Source: Lingula anatina
Lineage: Eukaryota > Brachiopoda > Lingulata > Lingulida > Lingulidae
Length of the DNA stretch: 64,000 nt
Direction: 5' to 3'
NCBI RefSeq assembly: GCF_001039355.2
Contig: NW_019775977.1
Span: 84,602 to 148,601 of the forward strand
The notes under the pieces were generated by a model, which worked only from the letters and a program-made list of their open reading frames with translations, was not told where the DNA came from and ran no database searches. The number at the start of each line of letters is the position of its first letter. Position 1 is the stretch's first letter. Below, in pieces: positions 56,640 through 64,000 of the stretch. Both the position numbers and the translations under genes were made by a program.

Positions 56640-59320
56640 GAAACATTTGTACTCAGGGACGGCTTATTAAAGCTTTGCGCATCTAAGTCTCGTGTACTAT
56701 CTAATCATGAAAAAAATAAACAACAAAGGAATAAAAGGGACTTTGTCGCCTAATAGGTTTTCATTTTAAGTATACACTCTGAGGGAGTCAGACGGTGAAG
56801 ATGACTTGGCACATGCGAGTACCACTAATAACACTAATAACCTGATACTAATAGGAAACCACAAGCATAAGCCTATATATTAACTGAAATATTTGTTTTG
56901 TAACAAAGCTCTCTTAAAAAGCTCTTCCTCAAATATGTTTGAGGAATGTGTTAATCTAAGTATTCTAAGTATTTTCTGTAATAAAATATGCCAATTGTAA
57001 TATAGCCACCAATGTGTAATTTTTAAAGTGATTGTGGTTTATTTAAAATGCGTCTTTGTCGTTTTCATTTGCCTAAATTGATCTAGAATATTTTATTTGT
57101 GAATTTGACGGGGCACAGGTTAAATAAGTTTAAGTGGCATGGGCCGCTGAATTGAAAAGAAAGTTATGAGTTTTTTGTCCGTTTTGTCCGTTTCTTCAGG
57201 CTACTTGCAGAGACGGGTCGAGCAATGATTCGTTAGGAGAAAATTCTTTTTCCACGAGAAAAATCCATTTTGGCAGGAAAAATCCTTATGGAATCAAATC
57301 TATCCAACTTTTAGTACTTCTCGTTTATTAAAAAGAATTTCCTAAGAGCACTGTGTTGTACATTGTAGCTGGCTCTATAGTATCGCTACAGGCACAGGTT
57401 TCCTTTCAGTGACGTGACAAGAGCGATTTGTTTCCAACGTCAATGAAACAGGGACAGTAGATACTGCTTCTCAGTGGACATGATACACCCTAAGCGTGAA
57501 TGGACAAGGGTGTAAGGTGTAACTGATTTAGTGATAGGACTTATGACAGGACTTATTTTTCTAAGCATGATAGCGTACGCCCCACATGCTGCCTGTCCAT
57601 AGACGCACGTGGCCATGTTAAAAGCACGCACCAAACTCGGACAGCTCTAAGATGCATGCATTGATTATTATTATTATCCAAATAAATTGATATATATATA
57701 GCAGTTTATATTGTTTTCTCTGTCTGACTTCAAATGCCGTTTTTTTTTGTTTTTTTTTTTTGTTATTTACTTCAAAACGGGTCGCGTGAATACAAGTACA
57801 GACACATAGGTGCAAGTGGTGGGGTGGGGGCAGGGTGGAGGGGGACGAGTTTCAAAAGGTCCGCTCCAAGCCAAAATTTGATCATACTTTTGTACCATTC
57901 ATCAGGTTGGCTCAACTAAGGGATAAATGGCATTTTTTATACAAAGAACCCAACTGAAATTGCTGCCCTGTTGTAGGCGTTTCTCTATCTTGGCTAGCCG
58001 CAGCCGACTGCAAAAAAACGTCTAGAAGCAACGGTCATCAGGCGGAACGCCCTTATTTTTTCGGCTACACGTGACAGCGAAACAGCCACAGAGCGATGTC
58101 GTCATTCACAGAGAGCAAAAAGTGCGTTTTTATCAAACAATTAGATTTATTCATAAAATAATAAAATATCTACACTCAGTAAATGCATGCAGTATTTGTA
58201 AGCGTTTAAAATTATCTGTACACATAAATACCATCGTACCATACGTGGTTTAAATAATTGTATTTCCATAACGTGAAATGGGGAGAAAACATAGACGAAT
58301 AAATGAAAACTCAACGAACATAAAACTATAAAATATACATTCAATGATTTAAAAATGACATTTCTGTGAACTCTGTGAACTATCATACCCTTAAAACATA
58401 AGACAAGGGTTTTCATGTTTACAAATACTTAATTTAAGGCACGCGTTAAAATGCACAAAATAACGTGCCAAATACAAGTTCACATCGCAATAAAAAAAAA
58501 ACACTGGAATCACAGATTTACATGTATTATATGATCATAGTATAAATCCTAAAAATTCAATGATTAAATTCTACACGTCATAAGATATATGTACGTTATT
58601 ATTGGCTGTTGATTGTCCTGAGTGTGAAAATCCGGCATGGCAGTGGACGTAGCATGAAGTAGTCTCATTTAAGTGGACAAGACATCACCGCAATGTTAAC
58701 CACGGTCAGAATACCGTCCAGTCTTCCAGACAAAGCGTCCTCCTCAACTCCCTGCTTCTGTTAGTTCTCCATGCATAGATAGCATCAAGTGACCTGAAGA
58801 AATTGCTGCCTTCGCAGTTGGAGCTGTTACATTTGTGGTCGTATATATGTTAATTGACCACACAAAGGCGGCATGTATTCCACGTAGCTGTAAATATTCC
58901 TCATGCATACCACAATTTAATGGCGCTATCCTGCCTGTAGGGAGTCACTATTCCAAACCACGCACACTATACCGCTTAATTCACTGGCCTGGGAGAACCC
59001 AACGTTACACCATTTACTGTGACTTTTACCAAAATGACTCTCTGACGGATATTAAAATTACAAATTTTAAAAATATAAATCACTTTAAAAAAACCCCCAC
59101 TAAATCTTGTTTTAAAAATACTGCTGTGAGATCTTCCATTTCAATTAGTACAGAGCCTTTTTTGTCACTCATACTAGGTCACTTGGGTTTTACAAAGTGA
59201 ATGACTCAGTTATGGACTGTCAAACATAATGCATGACTTCATACAGTTATTTTTTCTGCACAAAACCAACACGATGTATTCAAACTGCCTCAGTCACTGG
59301 TCCTTGCTCTCTCTCTCAGG
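56640..59320. other. Intergenic, no gene seen
   Basis: AT-rich, with T runs near 57740-57760 and a G-rich patch at 57815-57845. Open frames at 57734, 58147 and 58835 lack signal peptides or compositional bias. This stretch separates the secreted-protein cluster from the unrelated gene at 60048. Confidence 0.5.
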
Positions 59321-59334
59321 CAAGGCATATGTAT

Positions 59335-60110
59335 CCAACCTGATAGCCTGATCAGCATCCATTATTCAGAGGTCATATCAGTCACAGCCTGGCCAATATC
59401 CATTATCCAGGTATCATGTCGATACCAGCCCAATCAGTATCCGTTATCCACATAAACTGCAGTATCCTAGGCAGATATCATCTCAGATACAGCCTGGTCA
59501 GTGTCCATTATCCACATTAACATCAGTCTCCTTAACAGATGTCACCTAAGCCACTGCTTGGCCAATATCCAATATCCAGGTGTCATATCATCCACAACTT
59601 TGCTAGTATCTGTTACCCATATTAATATCCATATCCTAAACAGTTTCATATCATCAACAATTAGGTCAATATCCATTATCCAGGTGTCATATCAGCTACA
59701 GCCTGGCCAGTATCCATTATACACACTAACAACAGTATCCTACACAGATATCATGTCAGCCACAGCTTGGTATCCGTTATCCTGATTCAACAACAGTATC
59801 CTACACAGAAGTAATCTCAGCCACAGCTTAGTATCCGTTATCCAGATTCAACAACAGTTATCCTTCACAGATGTCATCTCAGCCACAGCTTGGTATCCGT
59901 TACCACGATTCAAAAACAGTATCCTACACAGATGTAATCTCAGCCGGAGCTTGATATCCGTTATCCAGATTCAACAATAGTTATCCTACACAGAAGTCAT
60001 CTCAGCCACAGTCTGGTATCCGTTATCCAGATTTAACAATAAATATCCTACACAGAAGTCATCTCAGCCACAGCCTGGTCAGTATCCTCTATCCAGTCCA
60101 GCAGGGATTT
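59335..60110 (-). repeat. Degenerate 61-62-bp minisatellite overlapping the end of a coding exon
   Basis: Landmark TATCCGTTA(T/C)C recurs about every 61-62 bp (59771, 59832, 59893, ~59955, 60017), flanked by CTCAGCCACAGCTTGG and CCTACACAGA. More diverged units extend down to about 59335. The unit nearest 60048 coincides with the last codons and stop of the minus-strand gene. Confidence 0.85.
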
Positions 60111-63100
60111 ATTCAGTGGGACTTCTTCCTGAAAAGAAAAACAGTACTCCTGGTCACAATGGTCAGATAAAGAGCTATTTCTTCAGTGTCATTTACAAAG
60201 GGAATGTCATGAAATAATTTATAGTATAGCCCCTACAAAGTATTACCACAAACTGTTTTTTCTAGCAACTGAAACAACACAGGGTATCATCAGTCACCAA
60301 ATTCCAAATCGTTTTTACTTGTGAGAGGTCTTTTTCACATGAAGAGGTACAAGCAATACACCCTGTACCAGTACGTTTCTAGAGACTAGAGACTGATAAC
60401 TCAATAGTTCAGCTGCCACATAAGAGAGTCTCCAAACAGAGCCTACCTTGCTCAACAAGGCAAGTGAGTAAACTTGCGAGTAAAATCCCCTGTAGTGTAG
60501 CTACATTTTAGGATCTCTCAAACTGTACTGACACAGACTGTATTGCTAAAGTATACCCCATGATGTAAAAAGGGCCATAAAGAAGACACGCTAATTTGAC
60601 TTGGACAAAAACTAAATCACAGATGTAATCCAACTAAGTACACACCCCTCCTTTGACAACACATCAGTAGAGGTGCAGTGCAGAAAGGTTCTGATGTTGG
60701 GTTAAACACAAATTGGACAAATCATCAGTCATTGTGTATACATTATAGTGTAAGGTTAATAAAAGCCACAGTAAAATGAATTAACAACATAAGTAGCATT
60801 TACACACAGTTACTGTAGTAAGAAATGAGCTCCATCCAAGTAGCACACAACATAGGATATCTTAACAAGGACATGGTGTTATTTTCAAATCAAAATTGAA
60901 AAAAAAAACTTGTTGCCATACTTCTCACACATGAAGTTCGTTTCATTTGGACCATACTTTCTGCATTGCACAGTTCTCTGTGTAGATGCTGCTTTAAGCT
61001 GTTGGAAATTTATGCAATATTTGAATGAAATAATGATCCAAATCTACACAAAGGTGATAAATAAGTGCTAAAGCAACTACCGCACACTTACTAGTTAGTC
61101 AAAAATAATGGGACAGGAACAAAATCATAAATCAATTCCAAATCACCAAAGGTATTAAAAAATTGGCGTTATTTCAAAAATATGACAGCACATTATCAGA
61201 AACAAACTTAAAGAGGTTTCGCCAGAAAAGATACGGCAAAAACTAAAGATGGAATAGCAAGAAATGGAAAGGGAGACTCCAACCAAGTCAATGCACTGCT
61301 ACTTCCCCCAAAAAAACTTACTAATAATTTGTATGTCTCCCTTTATCTCTTCCTCCCAACCATCCTCCTCCCTCTACATGCAAAAACAAGGTAGAAATAA
61401 AGCTCTGTTCTTACGGACTCTTACATATTTAACTGTGTGCTGATTCAAACAATGGCAAAATATCTCGGTGTTAGTCGAAATTGTTAATCATAACATAATT
61501 AAAACTCAGTATACTAAATGTGGAATATTTCAAAGGTCATGATTGGGGGGGGGGGGGGGCAGTGAAGTATTGGAGCTTAAATATGATGTCAATTAGTATC
61601 ATAAATAGGTGTCCAATTGCTGATAGTAACAATGTAAGCTAAGTATAATTTACCAGCTTGGGCCAATGGTGTTAGGAAGCATGCCAAACAAACAACAGTC
61701 TGGTACTACTCCAGAATTAAGAGTCACCAGTGAAGACATGCAAACACTACATATTACATGTAAAAAATGCTGTGGAAAAAATATTTAGTCTTGCATCGGT
61801 GCAGAGAATTGCAACTGAAAACCAAAACAGCAAATCAAAGTACAAGCAACTGTGAGTGCATAGTGTTCAGCAGCCAAACCAGTGCCATGCTGAATGTACC
61901 TTTGCTTTTCATGGCTCTTGTATTGCTGGAGTACTACTGTCAATCCTGAAGATTTAAACGGTTGCACTTTTTAAATTTAAAACAAAACAACTGTCAGATT
62001 TGTTGTAGTAACATAAATAACATCTGGACAAACAATACTACATGTGTCTTCTTTTGTTAACACTTGAAGCAGTACCAGTAGAGCCTCTCAGACCAATTAT
62101 GTAAGGAGTGTTTAAGTTTAAGACGAGACAGCCTAACTGCATGAGAACAAGTAGTACAATGAGCTATAATTATACAGAACTAACCCATGCTTTATAGCAG
62201 GACATAGTTCTCCATGCTAGAACTCTATCAAAAAGATCACGAAAAGTGCCCATCACAGTAATGGTAATTGAAATTGGAGTTGAAATTTAATGTGTGTGTG
62301 TGTGTGTGTGCACGTGCTCGGTGATTGTATGCATGTGTGCATGCATGTGTTAAGATCCCCAGCCAGTCACTTACAATAACAATCATGATGATATCATTTA
62401 CACCTAAATGCACAGATTGTGATGGTTATCATGTTTCTGTACAGACCCTTATAGGCTAGTCAAAGACTGGACATTACAAAGAACATAACACCCTGCAACA
62501 GACAATATACATGACACATGGTTGGTTTACAAGTGACTCCAGTTCTGGACCTAGGGAAAATAATACTATATAGAGAAAATATGGTGCACTACAACATTTT
62601 TTCCATAGGTAGTCCATCACAGAATGCGCGAGCATGCATGTGTGTGTGTGTGTGTGTGTGTGCGCTCGCGCGTGTGTGTGTGCATGCATACGTGCATGTA
62701 TGTCTATCCCCATTACCTCAGCTCTGGAATGACTCCGTGGAGACCTGATGGTCACTCTCTCTGGTGACCTCCTTCTTTCAGGTGACCTGAGAATTGACCT
62801 GTGGAGAAAGTTTTGTCATTTTACTCTCCTATTCAGTCAAGGTAGCTAGAGCAGAAGTCACACATGTAGCAGTAAGCAACAAGATACTAGTATCAAAATT
62901 TAAGACACAGTACTGTGTAATGCTACACCCAAGCATTAAAACTAGCAAGATTACAGTATGATATTATATCACATAGTTCATATAGTTTTCACAGAGGTTC
63001 TACAAAGCAGAAGATAGCATTAAGCCTGTTGCCCTCACATCTGCAACAAATATGAAATATGACTGCAGAAATGTGGGCAACTGAGGTACAAAGAAGTTCA

Positions 63101-63676
63101 TAGCTTGGTTCTAAGCAGTACTACCTTGTTGGGCTGGATACTCTACGGGCTGGGGTGGAACTGCGACCGAGTGAACTACGCGACATTGCTCGCCCTGACG
63201 TGTCTGCGGGAGGAGTGAGGCCATGTCGCCGCATTTCCTGCACTGTGCGTTCTCTGAAATAGATATCAATGTGAGAACTTTTTCTGGTATCTTGAACAAT
63301 CAATATATACACCTAATAAAAATACCATAAATATCAAGGTCAAAGTTTTAGATTTTTTAATATTTCCTTTGTACCATAAAAATATTTACCAAGTAAACTC
63401 AAAATATCAGCAAATAACTTATATTCTGGCCTCTGTGAGGAAATAAATAAGTAACAAAGAAAAATTGATTTTTTAATTAAGAAATGATATTGTATGTATA
63501 AAAACATGTCTACCTCAAACAGACACAAAGGTGGTTTTCACCACCAATGAGAAAAAAAATCACTGTCTTACTTTTCAAATCTCTCACTAGTGAGTTGCCT
63601 TCTTAATCTCTCCACCTCTGAGTCTAACTCCATGTTTTTGGTTCTCAATGTCGACATCTCTCTGTTCTGACTTTGT
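60048..63676 (-). CDS. 3' end of a coiled-coil / RS-rich gene (partial; four exons seen)
   Basis: Four minus-strand exons join in frame with matching phases: 63676-63572, 63253-63125, 62798-62717 and 60128-60048. The first encodes a coiled-coil segment (EMSTLRTKNMELDSEVERLR then RQLTSERFE). The second encodes ERTVQEMRRHGLTPPAD and a Ser/Arg/Pro stretch. The third is RS/SP-rich (SILRSPERRRSPERVTIRSP), with likely phosphorylation sites. The last encodes EEVPLNKSLLDWIEDTDQAV and a short end before TAG. All splice sites are GT-AG. The 5' part lies beyond the window. It is intracellular in type and unrelated to the secreted cluster. A centrosomal or cytoskeletal coiled-coil protein (TSGA10/CEP135-like) is a weak guess. 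Confidence 0.78.
60130..62716. other. Large intron of the coiled-coil/RS gene
   Basis: About 2.6 kb between the third and last recognised exons. It holds a G run at 61545-61558 and (GT)n tracts at 62291-62310 and 62637-62690. No further exon with matching phase was recognised, and the phases join directly without one. Confidence 0.55.
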
Positions 63677-64000
63677 CTAAAAAAGACACAAAGGTTACTA
63701 TCTATTAACAAAAATGTTATTTTTAAACTGTACTCATATTATATTAACATATATTAACAACAGAAATTAGACTCAATCTACCACACATAGAATATTCAAA
63801 AATAAAGTATTATCAGGTAAATCAAAAGTTCTTCAAGACACACAGTTATGGTATAACATGAGTGGGAATCAAAATTAATTTTTCCTTTTAACACTTATGA
63901 AGTGAGCATGCGAATCAGTAAAATTCTGACAAATAACATTTAAAACACACTACACCGATTAATTTTCTCTGCAAAATAGCTTTTTTTGTCACTTGAAAAA

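Noticed and set aside
57810-57975. Possible diverged copy of the CAGGCCCGTAGCCAG element
   Set aside because: Some internal words resemble it (AAAAGGTCC, CCAACTGAAATTGCTG), but the terminal repeats are not recognisable, so it is not called.
58835-59200. 121-codon plus-strand frame
   Set aside because: No signal peptide, no repeat or compositional signature, no splice or promoter context. It lies opposite to the 3' flank of the coiled-coil gene.

Overview
This window is eukaryotic and almost certainly molluscan, most likely a bivalve. It is AT-rich and rich in microsatellites, with spliced genes, TATA boxes and AATAAA signals. About a dozen small genes encode secreted, low-complexity proteins rich in Gly, Tyr, Pro, Gln or Lys, of the kind known from mollusc shell matrix and other extracellular structural materials. 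One of them (34572-34802) carries tandem PIYR repeats next to a Gly/Tyr-rich stretch, as in prismalin-14 of pearl oysters. Another (9200-9547) is a shematrin-like Gly/Tyr protein. Assignment to shell or periostracum formation is inference from composition. No expression evidence can be read here.

Layout. 1-4110 is a tandem duplication of a promoter and first-exon region; the first copy is interrupted by a TTAA-flanked MITE and ends in an assembly gap. 4133-6260 is a four-exon Gly/Tyr gene. 9100-10990 is a shematrin-like gene. 11406-17514 holds two near-identical 3-kb segments, each with a 145-residue basic secreted protein, joined at a single N. 19537-21170 encodes a Pro/Gly/Tyr/Ser protein and 22880-24800 a Thr/Pro/Ala/Gly repeat protein. 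27204-29615 is a three-coding-exon gene with a 10-residue Gln-Tyr-Gly-Asn-Pro repeat. 34518-40115 holds four very small secreted protein genes, one of them on the minus strand. 41833-43166 is a Tyr/Pro/Gly gene whose first coding exon is only 25 nt. 46253-51193 (minus) is a single-exon giant of about 1646 residues, built of 22-residue monomers arranged in a 66-residue higher-order repeat. 56040-56468 (minus) encodes an acidic-then-basic secreted protein. 60048-63676 (minus) is the 3' end of an unrelated coiled-coil/RS-rich gene, which marks the edge of the cluster.

Shared architecture. At least nine of the secreted-protein genes have an intron in the 3' UTR whose donor lies 1-41 nt after the stop codon, twice exactly one base after it. 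Several also share short C-terminal signatures (SKKPRN-aromatic-Y-x-GY, or a terminal YKG) or an internal Y-[I/L]-PRNQ motif followed by a phase-1 intron that splits a Gly codon. This points to descent from a few ancestral genes by tandem duplication, followed by rapid turnover of the repeat domains. TATA boxes 50-170 nt upstream of most start codons fit strong, tissue-restricted expression in a secretory epithelium such as the mantle; that is inference.

Limits. Splice sites were chosen by reading-frame continuity and consensus, without transcripts. Three stretches of N (2009-2300, 14326, 48568-49455) fall in duplicated or repetitive DNA, so copy numbers there are uncertain.
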